Positions 1 to 8,194 of a stretch of 32,396 nt of DNA are shown piece by piece. The position numbers were made by a program, and so were the translations under genes. Each line of letters opens with the position of its first letter. The stretch's first letter is position 1. Location of the stretch: NCBI GenBank assembly GCA_026400935.1, contig JAPLNX010000318.1, positions 1 through 32,396 on the forward strand, given 5' to 3'. The notes under the pieces are model-generated. The model was given only the letters and a program-made list of their open reading frames with translations, had not been told where the DNA came from and searched no databases. The stretch is from Planctomycetia bacterium (GTDB lineage Bacteria > Planctomycetota > Planctomycetia > Planctomycetales > Planctomycetaceae).

Positions 1-57
1 CCGCAGGATTTCCAGTTGCCGCTCCGTCGCCTCAATCCGCACTGCCTTCCTTGGCAT
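1..57 (-). CDS. 5' end of a gene running off the window, possible IS630-type transposase (partial)
   Basis: Reading leftwards from an ATG at 57, the minus strand encodes MPRKAVRIEATERQLEILR and then leaves the window. A strong ribosome binding site (GGAGG, about 8 bases upstream of the ATG) supports a real start. The basic start followed by a short polar helix resembles the N-terminus of IS630-family transposases, which begin with a helix-turn-helix region, but 19 residues cannot settle this. Another small DNA-binding protein is possible. No terminal inverted repeat can be paired because the other end is outside the window. Confidence 0.4.
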   Translation of the reverse strand, partial: MPRKAVRIEATERQLEILR

Positions 58-108
58 CGCACCACCCTCCGTTAAAGGTGATGCAGTAATGACACAAACT
101 CGCTTTTT

Positions 109-969
109 ATGGAGGATCAATTCTCGGTCGTGGTACTAGAAATCCAGATACCGACGACGGGAGGTGCGCCGACGGTCTTGTTTTCGCCCCATGTCGAGCA
201 GAAATCCGGCGGCGGATTGTTCTTCAGGCCCGGTTTGGAGGAACCCGCTGGTGGCCCAACGATGACAAAGACCACGGGAGAAATCTGTGTCCGTGGCACG
301 AGACGGAACACAGGCGCCACAAATGCCTTCGCGAAAGTGTTTCAGGGCAGCCCAACGATCCCTGTCGATCCACCGAGTGATGCGACGCCATGTCCGTTGG
401 ACACAACATCCGGAGTATTCTCCTCGCCCCTCGTTCCTGGAGTGACCGGCCATCCGGCGATAAATCCACACACGGTTGCAGCCTGGGAACTTGTCGGAAG
501 CGTCTACACCATCAATGACTCCAAAGCCATCACCCCGATTTGGGGACAGTACACGGAGTGCGATTACCCATTGATGGTGTCTGCTGGCAAAGCGAGGCCC
601 TGTAGCTCGCCGCTGACGTTTGAGTTGTTGCCGGTTCGCTGGTGTGTGGAAGTGAAAAGTTTTGCGGGTGGAGAGTTGGCTCGTGCGAATGGATGCTGGA
701 CGATGCGGTTGATGACCGCGCCCAAGCAAAAAATTCTGTACTGCAACGGCGGTGACGGACTCTCGGTGCCGCGAGTTCAACTGGTTTGCGAATCGCCGTT
801 TGCCGAGGCGTGGCAATTGCGGTTCGAAGTCGGCAACTCTCGTGTGACCTATTTCTTGCCCGCAACCAAATTCAATCAGCAGGGCAAGAACACCTTTGGG
901 CAAGCTGTCTCCGAAGTCTTGGTGGATGACTGCTCGATCCCGGCCTTGGTCACGATTCACCCAGAATGA
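109..969 (+). CDS. Hypothetical protein, first gene of glycan-modification operon
   Basis: This 286-aa protein matches no family I recognise. It has no signal peptide, no membrane segment and no catalytic motif I can name. The sequence is rich in Val, Thr, Gly and Pro with scattered Cys, and looks mostly beta-structured. Its stop overlaps the start of the next gene (ATGA at 966-969), so the two are probably translationally coupled and the protein likely works with the glycosyltransferase and methyltransferase downstream. The start is uncertain. The ATG at 109 has no Shine-Dalgarno sequence; a GGAGG at 111-115 sits 14 bases before an in-frame GTG at 130. The open frame continues upstream only to the stop at 79-81. 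The 5' end may have been rearranged by the element at the left edge. Confidence 0.7.
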   Translation: MEDQFSVVVLEIQIPTTGGAPTVLFSPHVEQKSGGGLFFRPGLEEPAGGPTMTKTTGEICVRGTRRNTGATNAFAKVFQGSPTIPVDPPSDATPCPLDTTSGVFSSPLVPGVTGHPAINPHTVAAWELVGSVYTINDSKAITPIWGQYTECDYPLMVSAGKARPCSSPLTFELLPVRWCVEVKSFAGGELARANGCWTMRLMTAPKQKILYCNGGDGLSVPRVQLVCESPFAEAWQLRFEVGNSRVTYFLPATKFNQQGKNTFGQAVSEVLVDDCSIPALVTIHPE

Positions 970-2363
970 CCACCCGCATGATGACCTTTCAAAAGTGCCG
1001 GCATGCCGAGCATGTCGAAATGGTGGGCCTGCGCCAGTGTCGATCTCCGAAATTGGCCGGACTCAAACTGGTGTCGCCGGAAATGTGCGACCGTTGTTTT
1101 TGCCGCGATCACGATTCGCCGCCGGAGCCTTCGTCGGGCACCGGAATGCACTTGTTGAAGTGTGCTCATCTTGGCGAACATTTAGACGCGGTTTTCGACC
1201 GCGCAGCCCACTCGATCGTCACCCACGAAGATTCCCAACAGGCGGTCTTTGAGTGCAGCCATCCAGAGCATGGCTATGCGACCGAGTCAAAATGCCGCAA
1301 CTGTCGCGACTATTTATTTCCCGTCGTCACACCTCGGATGCCAGTCCACATGGTTCGCCGGTTGATTGAACTGCCGCCGTCGCGGCAATCGGAGGACTGG
1401 TGGACTTGGGACAATGTTCAAGCGGCGCATCGCGAGTTGATTGCCGATCTGATACACCGGATACCAACACCTTCTGATTACGGAAGCGGTCGTGGGATCG
1501 TCGTCGTGGGTGGCGGCAAGTACTTCGTGTCTGCTTACGTGACGATTCGAGTGCTCCGGCATCTGGGCTGCACATTGCCCATTGAACTGTGGCATTTGCA
1601 TGGCGAAATGGACGACGAACTGCGAACTGTCTTACGAGCGTGGGACGTGCAGTGTCTCGACGCCAATGAATTTGCTCGGCAACGGCCTTATCGGTTCTTG
1701 ACGGACCATTGGTGGAAGGGATGGCAACTCAAAGCGTTTGCCTTGCGGCATTGTTCGTTTCAGGAGGTTCTGCTGCTCGACTCTGACAGTTATCCCACGC
1801 GTAATCCGGAATCGCTGTTTGACTGGCCGCGCTATCGTGAATGGGGAGCGATCTTCTGGCCCGACTTGGAACGCAACGCCGGCTTGATTCCCGATCACGC
1901 TTGGTCTGTTTTTGGCGTGCAGAAATTCGCGGAGTTACCCACGGAATCGGGCCAATTGCTGGTCAACAAGTCTCTATGTAGTCGGGAACTCGACGTGGCT
2001 CTGGAGTACAACGCCCACGCCGATTTCGTGTACCACGTTTTGTATGGCGACAAATATACGTTTCCGATGGCCTGGCACCGGCTGGGGCGGCGATATGCGC
2101 GAATGTGGCCACATTCCACTTTCGATTCTGTGGCCATCCGGCAGTTCGATGACTGCGGCGAAACCCTGTTCATTCATCGCGTCCATGACAAATTCCGCCT
2201 GCCCCAAACAGCGTTTGATGCCACTCCACAACAATTCGAGCAGAACAAGTTCCACGCTCAATTCCCATTGGAGCAGTTTTGTTTTGACGTCGTCACGGAA
2301 TTGGCGAACTCCGGAGTCCACTCCCCCGTACTCACCACGAACGAGCGTTCTGATGCCAACTGA
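966..2363 (+). CDS. Glycosyltransferase, putative mannosyltransferase-like, with Cys-rich N-terminal region
   Basis: The protein has 465 aa. Residues 1-120 carry nine Cys plus several His in pairs (C11-x-H, C41-x2-C44-x-C46, C66-x-H, C97-x-H, C110-x2-C113), which suggests metal-binding zinc-ribbon-like units. From about residue 176 a GT-A-like domain follows: a GGGKYF segment, then LLLDSDSYP at about 269-277, where the DSD acts as the DxD-type motif that binds metal and nucleotide sugar. The following stretch (LFDWP, IFWPDLE) resembles the putative mannosyltransferase family related to fungal MNN1 enzymes. No membrane segment is visible, so it is probably cytoplasmic. It overlaps the previous gene by 4 bp and the next by 11 bp. 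Donor and acceptor sugars cannot be read from sequence. Confidence 0.75.
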   Translation: MTTRMMTFQKCRHAEHVEMVGLRQCRSPKLAGLKLVSPEMCDRCFCRDHDSPPEPSSGTGMHLLKCAHLGEHLDAVFDRAAHSIVTHEDSQQAVFECSHPEHGYATESKCRNCRDYLFPVVTPRMPVHMVRRLIELPPSRQSEDWWTWDNVQAAHRELIADLIHRIPTPSDYGSGRGIVVVGGGKYFVSAYVTIRVLRHLGCTLPIELWHLHGEMDDELRTVLRAWDVQCLDANEFARQRPYRFLTDHWWKGWQLKAFALRHCSFQEVLLLDSDSYPTRNPESLFDWPRYREWGAIFWPDLERNAGLIPDHAWSVFGVQKFAELPTESGQLLVNKSLCSRELDVALEYNAHADFVYHVLYGDKYTFPMAWHRLGRRYARMWPHSTFDSVAIRQFDDCGETLFIHRVHDKFRLPQTAFDATPQQFEQNKFHAQFPLEQFCFDVVTELANSGVHSPVLTTNERSDAN

Positions 2364-4731
2364 TAAGTTTTGGATCCGCAACGAATGGGACCGTTCCATC
2401 GCCGAGTCCGTCTTGATCGGCGATGAGTACCGGCTGCGGTCGCTTTGGGAAGCGGGACACAAATTGCACTGGGTTTTGGACGTTGGCGCTCATATCGGAG
2501 CATTTACCCGGCTTGTGAAACAGTATTGGCCGGAAGCTCAAGTGATCGCTATCGAACCGGCTCCAGATGCCGAGCCGTACTTTCAATTGAACACCTCGCA
2601 ATTCAATGGAATCTATTATCACCGAATCGCACTTGTTGCGGCAGGTGGTCCGAAGTCGGTCAGGTTGATGAAGGCCGCCGATGGCAATCCAGCCGCCAGT
2701 TTCGTCGCGGAGGCGGTCGATTCATTGACCCCGATTCCAACGGATCGTGATCAAGAACTTGTTCCCGCAACCGACATCGCGCAATTGCTTGCCCTGCACG
2801 GCAGCCCAGATCTCGATTTGGTGAAACTCGACTGCGAAGGCGCGGAAGCGCTCATTCTCGGAGACTTACGATCCACGAAATACCTCCCCAGAATTCGTTT
2901 GATCTGCGGTGAATGGCATTACTTCGACAGCATTCCGTTAATCGAGGCTGCACTTTCGGAAACACATTGTCTGGAGCTCTATCGGCACGAATATCCGTGG
3001 GGGGCATTCTTCGCTGAACCTCATGCCAACTACAATCGCGAAGCGATGACAACGTCGAACTCAAATCCGAAATCCATCCAGGAAATGTATCCTCAAGTAC
3101 CAGTCGAGATGCTCGTTTCCGACGAATGGCAACAGCGATTCAAGGAGTACTTCTTAGATTCGGGAGAATTCAATGCCGACCCATTTGAGGTTGTGGAATT
3201 TACTGAGCGGCCACACAAAAAGTGCGTCTCGGTCTGTCTCTTCAAGCAAAATGTGAATAACCGCTCTCCGAACGAGTTCCCCTTCGACGAGAATTACTGG
3301 TGTTCCAAATATTGGAAAGGCCTTCTGGGCGTGATCGACGAGATGCATGACTTCCCTGAATGGAAGCTTCGCATCTACGTCGAAAAGGATTTATGGGATA
3401 AGGTTTATCGTGAATTCTCAGTGCATCCACAGGTCGAGTTGTATCGAATGATGGTCAACAGCATCGGCGCAAACCCCGGATCTCTTTGGCGATTTCTGGC
3501 GCTAGCCGATCCTTCACTCACAGTTGTCTTGGAGACTGACATCGACGAACCATTGATGTGGAAAGCGGACTATATCCGCTCATTCGAGATGGACAGTTGG
3601 TCCTCGATTGGCCGCGTTGGTGGTTTTGCGTCCGACCGACAATTTCTAGTCGATCCAATAGGAAGCACGGCAAAGAACTATGCGACGATGATCGGAAGTC
3701 GCGTGATGTCGCGTCCAACGAGGTTCGAGTTTGACCTGAGCGATGCGATGCGCGGATTCATGGCGTATCGAAGGTATCATTCAACATCCGTCCGTCCCTG
3801 GGCATACGACGTCAATGAGAAGCCAAGCGCCTACAACCAACCCATTGGTGCCCATGTCTATGGCTGCGGGTCTCACTGGTACATGTACTGCTTTGATGAG
3901 CGTTTTTTGAAGCATGTGATGTACTATCATTTTGCGGACAAAGGAGAGATCCACACCTGGGCCTTGAGCGTCCCACCGTCACAAATGGATCCGGAAGGGC
4001 GTTGTGATCTCCAGTATGTGCGGTCGAGGAGAAACACGACCGTCTATCCGCACAACGCCGTCCGTCTTGCGCGTCTCGAACTTTCGCCCGATGCCCTCCG
4101 AATTGCATTTGTGCTCGATGAATACCGTTGGATTTTCGATGCCCTTCTACAAATGATGCAAGAGCACGCGCACGGGGGCACCTGCGGCAACCTCTTCTTT
4201 CACGAAATCGCCAATCCGTATTTCGTCGAACTCGTGCCGAAGCAACTGAATCTCTTCAAGACGGCTCAGCACGCTACTAAAGCAATGGAAATCGGTTTCA
4301 ACGCGGGACACAGTGCTGCCATCATGCTGTTGGCAAATCCCCAATTGACTGTCCGCGCTTTCGACACTTGTTGGTTGAAATACTCGAAACCTTGCGCGGA
4401 GTTCCTTAACTCACTCTTTGGAGACCGCCTGACGCTGATCGAGGGCCATTCGCAGGTCACGGTCGCTTCTGACGTTGAGGTTGGCTACGACCTTGTCCAC
4501 ATTGACGCAGACCACACTTTCGAGGCGGTTGCCGCGGACTTGGCGAATTGTCTCCCCAAATGCGTCAACGAGGCCATTGTCGTCATGGACGATTACGAGG
4601 CCTCCAATGACGTGGCACGAGCGACGCTGAAGAGAAAAGATCTTGTTCGAACGGAAGCATACACCGTGCGCAAAGTGTTTCCCGGTAGCTCACATGCAAT
4701 CTTCCGATACAGAAATCGTGGTATCCTCTAG
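2353..4731 (+). CDS. Three-module protein: FkbM methyltransferase, glycosyltransferase-like middle, class I SAM methyltransferase
   Basis: The protein has 792 aa. Residues 1-230 form an FkbM-type SAM methyltransferase: motif I VLDVGAHIGAF at 41-51, acidic IEP at 67-69, LDCEGAE at 159-165. Residues about 290-570 look like a glycosyltransferase fold, with VVLETDID at 391-398 in the position of a DxD motif. Residues about 640-792 form a second SAM methyltransferase of the Methyltransf_24 kind (MEIGFNAGHSAA at 645-656, HIDADH near 717, VVMDDY near 743). The ATG at 2353 is chosen because it precedes the FkbM domain; the frame is open further upstream, but that part only overlaps the preceding gene. 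The segment starting MTTSNSNPK at 232 looks like a former independent start, so the gene may be a fusion. Likely role: making and O-methylating a glycan. Specificity is unknown. Confidence 0.8.
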   Translation: MPTDKFWIRNEWDRSIAESVLIGDEYRLRSLWEAGHKLHWVLDVGAHIGAFTRLVKQYWPEAQVIAIEPAPDAEPYFQLNTSQFNGIYYHRIALVAAGGPKSVRLMKAADGNPAASFVAEAVDSLTPIPTDRDQELVPATDIAQLLALHGSPDLDLVKLDCEGAEALILGDLRSTKYLPRIRLICGEWHYFDSIPLIEAALSETHCLELYRHEYPWGAFFAEPHANYNREAMTTSNSNPKSIQEMYPQVPVEMLVSDEWQQRFKEYFLDSGEFNADPFEVVEFTERPHKKCVSVCLFKQNVNNRSPNEFPFDENYWCSKYWKGLLGVIDEMHDFPEWKLRIYVEKDLWDKVYREFSVHPQVELYRMMVNSIGANPGSLWRFLALADPSLTVVLETDIDEPLMWKADYIRSFEMDSWSSIGRVGGFASDRQFLVDPIGSTAKNYATMIGSRVMSRPTRFEFDLSDAMRGFMAYRRYHSTSVRPWAYDVNEKPSAYNQPIGAHVYGCGSHWYMYCFDERFLKHVMYYHFADKGEIHTWALSVPPSQMDPEGRCDLQYVRSRRNTTVYPHNAVRLARLELSPDALRIAFVLDEYRWIFDALLQMMQEHAHGGTCGNLFFHEIANPYFVELVPKQLNLFKTAQHATKAMEIGFNAGHSAAIMLLANPQLTVRAFDTCWLKYSKPCAEFLNSLFGDRLTLIEGHSQVTVASDVEVGYDLVHIDADHTFEAVAADLANCLPKCVNEAIVVMDDYEASNDVARATLKRKDLVRTEAYTVRKVFPGSSHAIFRYRNRGIL

Positions 4732-5146
4732 TGGTGTCTTCATCCGCCGGTGCGACGATACCGGCGCGTTTGCTTTCAGCCGTTGCGGGGCCGCGCCAAC
4801 AGGTCAGTCATTCGAACTTCTCTTTGAGCCGATGTCTCAACTCTCATTTGCGACGACGCTTTACCAAGCCATCCGGTCGCGATGCTGCGCCGAATCGCAG
4901 AGGAACAGAACGGCCAGTTTCAAGAAAAAGCCGTTCAAGCGGGAGGCAAGTTTTCGGAATGTATCGGCAGCCGTCTCTGAATCCGCAGTGTGAATTGACC
5001 GCCATTACCTATGCAGAATTAGAGGCGGCTCGCGGATGAGATCACAATTCAATGGGTCTGAAACGCAGCCTCACTGGGATCTCAGAGATGATCTCACAAG
5101 GTAAGGGACAAGAAAAGCGTCGATGATCGACGCACTCCCAAACGCA
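4732..5146. other. Intergenic region, possible decayed coding remnant
   Basis: This 415-base stretch lies between the convergent FkbM and oxidoreductase genes. Short open frames occur in all three plus-strand frames and some look protein-like, for example a 32-codon frame from 4882 (starts MLRRIAEEQNGQFQEK) and a frame ending ELTAITYAELEAARG just before 5040. The protein-like pieces switch frame, as expected of a decayed gene, but none is long enough to prove it. The right end holds the oxidoreductase terminator hairpin at 5117-5133. Confidence 0.3.
5117..5133 (-). terminator. Rho-independent terminator of the oxidoreductase gene
   Basis: GCGTCGA at 5117-5123 pairs perfectly with TCGACGC at 5127-5133 around a TGA loop. 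On the minus strand the stem is followed by TTTTCTTG. It lies 14 bases past the stop codon of the Gfo/Idh/MocA gene. The stem has only 7 bp, so strength is uncertain. Confidence 0.6.
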
Positions 5147-6496
5147 TCAGACTTCCGGCAGTACCCATGGCTTGCGCCATTCAGTGCGACCGCGCAGAGC
5201 GTTCGCTTCGGCGTCGTCAACGAACGTCTCGGTCGCGGCTTCGAGCGTCAGCTTGCGGCCGACTCGCGCGGAGATGTTGCCTGCGTGACACAGCACTGAT
5301 GCTGGATGACCAACGGTTTCAAGATCGCAGTACGGCTTCGCTCGCGACTTGATGCACTCGATGAAGTTTTGGACGTGCGGCTTTTCGTCACCGTCACCTT
5401 CCCCATTGGCAAGCACTCGACCTCCCTTGTCGTAGGCAGTCCAACGCGTGTTGCCGATGACGAGGTAGCCTTGATCGCCGAAGAGTGCTGATCCTTCTGA
5501 CTCACCGAGGTAGTTGTACGGAGCCCAAATTCGCATTTCGTAAGTTAGCAGCTTCGGGTGCTTGCCGTCTTTGACGTTGCCTGAGCCGAACTCGTAGTTG
5601 ACCTGCATTGTGTCCGGGAACTCTTGAGCGTCGTTGAAGTACCACTTGCCACCACTCGCAAAGATGTGCGTAGGTAGTCCGAGCGGTTCATCCTTCTGAA
5701 CCTCACAAGCCGCTGCCAGCACGGCAACCGCCATGTCCAATCGATGCACGCCATCGTTGCCAAGATCGCCAGTGCCGTAGTCGTACAACCAACGCCAACG
5801 TCCATGAAACCGATTGATGTTGAACGGTCGCTTCGGTGCCGGCCCCATCCACATTTCGTAATCAACCCCGGCTGGTGGTGTTCCATCAGGAGGAAAGCCG
5901 ATCGCTCCTTGCTTCGAGCTTTCCCACGCTTTGGCCACCACACACCGACCAAGCGCACCGGTTTTCACGAACTCGATCGCTGATTGCAGACGAGTTGTCG
6001 AGCGATGCTGCGATCCCATCTGAACGACACGTTTATACTTTCGCATCGCCGCGACCATGCGCATACCTTCAATGATGTTGTGACTGTCGGGCTTCTCGAC
6101 ATACACGTCTTTACCCGCTTGACACCCCAAGATTGTTGGAATCGCATGCCAATGGTCCGGCGTCCCAATCACCATCGCGTCGATCGACTTGTCATCAATG
6201 AGCTTCCGAAAGTCCGACTCGCCGCGCGGTCGCTTCCCCTGCAATTTCTCGGCGGCATCCAACCCCTTCGGCAGCTTGTTTGCATCCAAGTCGGCGATCG
6301 CCACCACCTCCACCGATTTGTTCGCTGCGAACGAGTGAATGAGCGACATTGCTCGACCGCCAGACCCCATGATTCCCACACGAACCCGCTCACTGGCCTG
6401 AGCTTTTGCAAATTGATCAAACTGCGACAGCAACAGTCCCGCAGTCGCAGCCACGGACGAAGTTTGCAAGAACGAACGACGAGATTGGGAAGACAT
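5147..6496 (-). CDS. Gfo/Idh/MocA family oxidoreductase with Tat signal
   Basis: The 449-aa protein starts with a twin-arginine signal (SRRSFLQ, residues 5-11) followed by a hydrophobic stretch to about residue 24, so it is predicted to be exported folded. The Rossmann NAD(P)-binding motif GIMGSGGRA is at 41-49. The family motif EKP is at 134-136, where Lys acts in catalysis. The C-terminal half matches the alpha/beta dehydrogenase-like domain of planctomycete members, with a typical DGVHRLDMA segment. These enzymes oxidise or reduce sugars and cyclitols, but the substrate cannot be told. The start has a good AAAGGA binding site 8 bases upstream. It ends at a hairpin terminator and is transcribed away from the glycosyltransferase at 6823, so it is probably a single-gene unit. 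Confidence 0.9.
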   Translation of the reverse strand: MSSQSRRSFLQTSSVAATAGLLLSQFDQFAKAQASERVRVGIMGSGGRAMSLIHSFAANKSVEVVAIADLDANKLPKGLDAAEKLQGKRPRGESDFRKLIDDKSIDAMVIGTPDHWHAIPTILGCQAGKDVYVEKPDSHNIIEGMRMVAAMRKYKRVVQMGSQHRSTTRLQSAIEFVKTGALGRCVVAKAWESSKQGAIGFPPDGTPPAGVDYEMWMGPAPKRPFNINRFHGRWRWLYDYGTGDLGNDGVHRLDMAVAVLAAACEVQKDEPLGLPTHIFASGGKWYFNDAQEFPDTMQVNYEFGSGNVKDGKHPKLLTYEMRIWAPYNYLGESEGSALFGDQGYLVIGNTRWTAYDKGGRVLANGEGDGDEKPHVQNFIECIKSRAKPYCDLETVGHPASVLCHAGNISARVGRKLTLEAATETFVDDAEANALRGRTEWRKPWVLPEV

Positions 6497-6822
6497 CAGC
6501 GTTCCTTTCGTAGGGTGAGGCAGACATCAACAAGTTGACGAGTCGGTTTGTACGCAACGAAGCTCCAAGATGACAGCGTTTCAGTGACTCAGGCAGTGAC
6601 GTTAGTCGGCGAATTTTGCTGATCTGCTTACGGAGAAAAGTGAAACGGTAACAGTCGTGCGTTTTGGCGCTCTGGCTGTCCGCAGTTTCCGGGAGGCGAA
6701 CAAAATTGGCATGGGTTCTTCCCTTCGCGCTACCCGATGAGATCGCGGTATGCAGATCGAATGACAGGGTTTCAGGAAAGAACTGGCGAGATCTGAATTG
6801 AAGGCGAGATAGATCATCGCGG
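6497..6822. other. Divergent intergenic region
   Basis: These 326 bases separate two divergently transcribed genes and must contain promoters for both. I see no convincing -35/-10 pair, operator palindrome, riboswitch or RNA gene. The shadow frames here are short and show no family features. Confidence 0.4.
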
Positions 6823-8100
6823 ATGAAAGATGATTGGTGTCGTATGCCAACGCTAACACTATTGGCGTGCTGTGCGGTCGTGTTTGTGATGGCGTTGCAA
6901 GCTCGATGGACCCGCCGTTTCGTGAAGGATTTCGATCTAATTTGGCCAAAGGTGTCCGCAAACGAACAAGCTCCGGTAGCGGTGATTTTGCCGTTGCGAG
7001 GAGCCGATCCATCGCTCCCCGGATGTTTGCAAGGACTTCTCAATCAAACTTATGTCTCGTTTACGTTGCATGTCGTCCTAGATCGAGCCGACGATCCAGC
7101 GGCTCAAGTCGTCAACGACATGTTTCGAAAGCATCCGCAGTTTCCAGTTCGCGTGCATGTGTTGAAGAACCCGCTGCGAACGTGCGGTCTGAAGGTCAGT
7201 GCGTTGACACAAGTCATTGAAGAGTTGAGTGACTCGACCGAGTACTTCGCGCTGATCGATGCGGATGCTCAACCTGATCCCGATTGGCTGTCTGAGTTAA
7301 TTGCCCCCTTCTGTGATCCAAATGTAGGAGCCACGAGCGGTATCCGTTGGTATTGCCCGCGAGGCAACTCGCTGCCGGATACGGTTCGGCGTCAATGGAA
7401 TGGCGACGCCGTCGTACAGATGCACTCGTTCCAAGTTCCGTGGGGTGGGTCGCTGGCGATCCGCAGTGAAGTGGCCAGTGATGCTCGAAACCTCGACCGC
7501 TGGCGCAATTCGATTTGTGAAGACGCCCCGCTGGCGGCGACTCTGAAAGAGTTGGGAATGCGACTGCAAATCGTACCCAATGTGATCCTGGTGAATGACG
7601 AGTCGATCGACTTGGCGGGATGTTTTCGATTCATTCGACGACAAATCCTCTTCACGCTGTTGCATCATCCTGCGAGGAAAACTCTGGCTGCCTTTTGGTT
7701 ATTGAAGACGATGTGGACTGTTGGCTTGTTGTTGGCCACCGTGTCGAACGCAATGTCAGGCGAAACGCTGTGGGCTTCGGTTTCGGGGTTCGCTTTTCTG
7801 AGCGGATATGTCACTCAAGTGCTGTTGCTGAAACAGAGCGCTCGCGCCGTGCGATCAGCGATGACTAGGCGGTTGGGAATCGTCCAGAAGTCTCGCTTTG
7901 ATTTTCACACAATGTCCGCCGGCTTATTCACGATCAACTTCACGGCTGCAGCGTTTCTGTCCGCGCTCATGATCCGCAAAGTCAGTTGGCGAGGGATCAC
8001 TTACAAAGTTCGCAAGAACTCCAAGATCCGCATGGTCCGCTATCTGCCCTATCAACCGCGTGACTTCGCCAACGTGGTGTCTCAAAAGTCGATCGCGTAG
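6823..8100 (+). CDS. Membrane glycosyltransferase family 2 / GT21-like (ceramide glucosyltransferase or HpnI-like)
   Basis: The protein has 425 aa. A membrane segment lies at about residues 9-26, then a GT-A domain: VAVILPLRGAD (52-62), the DAD nucleotide-sugar motif at 146-148, VPWGGSLAIR (205-214) and the acidic base pair ED at 233-234. An IRRQ segment at 271-274 sits where GT21 enzymes have their (Q/R)xxRW motif. Two or three more hydrophobic segments follow (about 290-335 and 365-385). This layout fits glycosyltransferases that act on lipids at the inner membrane, such as ceramide glucosyltransferase or the hopanoid enzyme HpnI, but the acceptor is not established. The ATG at 6823 lacks a strong binding site and the ATG at 6844 is an alternative. 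The gene ends just before a strong terminator. Confidence 0.85.
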   Translation: MKDDWCRMPTLTLLACCAVVFVMALQARWTRRFVKDFDLIWPKVSANEQAPVAVILPLRGADPSLPGCLQGLLNQTYVSFTLHVVLDRADDPAAQVVNDMFRKHPQFPVRVHVLKNPLRTCGLKVSALTQVIEELSDSTEYFALIDADAQPDPDWLSELIAPFCDPNVGATSGIRWYCPRGNSLPDTVRRQWNGDAVVQMHSFQVPWGGSLAIRSEVASDARNLDRWRNSICEDAPLAATLKELGMRLQIVPNVILVNDESIDLAGCFRFIRRQILFTLLHHPARKTLAAFWLLKTMWTVGLLLATVSNAMSGETLWASVSGFAFLSGYVTQVLLLKQSARAVRSAMTRRLGIVQKSRFDFHTMSAGLFTINFTAAAFLSALMIRKVSWRGITYKVRKNSKIRMVRYLPYQPRDFANVVSQKSIA

Positions 8101-8112
8101 ATCAACCCAAGG

Positions 8113-8152
8113 AAATCACCACCTCATCTCAAAAGTCTGAGGTGGTGATTTT
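8113..8152 (+). terminator. Strong bidirectional rho-independent terminator between convergent genes
   Basis: AAATCACCACCTCA at 8113-8126 is perfectly complementary to TGAGGTGGTGATTT at 8138-8151, with an 11-base loop. The plus strand continues TTTTCG. It is 12 bases past the glycosyltransferase stop and 43 bases short of the ileS stop, and could serve both genes. Confidence 0.85.
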
Positions 8153-8194
8153 CGTCTTAAGCGTAAGGGCGGAGCTTGGCGAGGTCGCCTATAT

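Noticed and set aside
136-960. 274-aa minus-strand open frame opposite the first operon gene
   Set aside because: Arg-rich, no family features, and the plus-strand frame overlaps the downstream gene in operon fashion.
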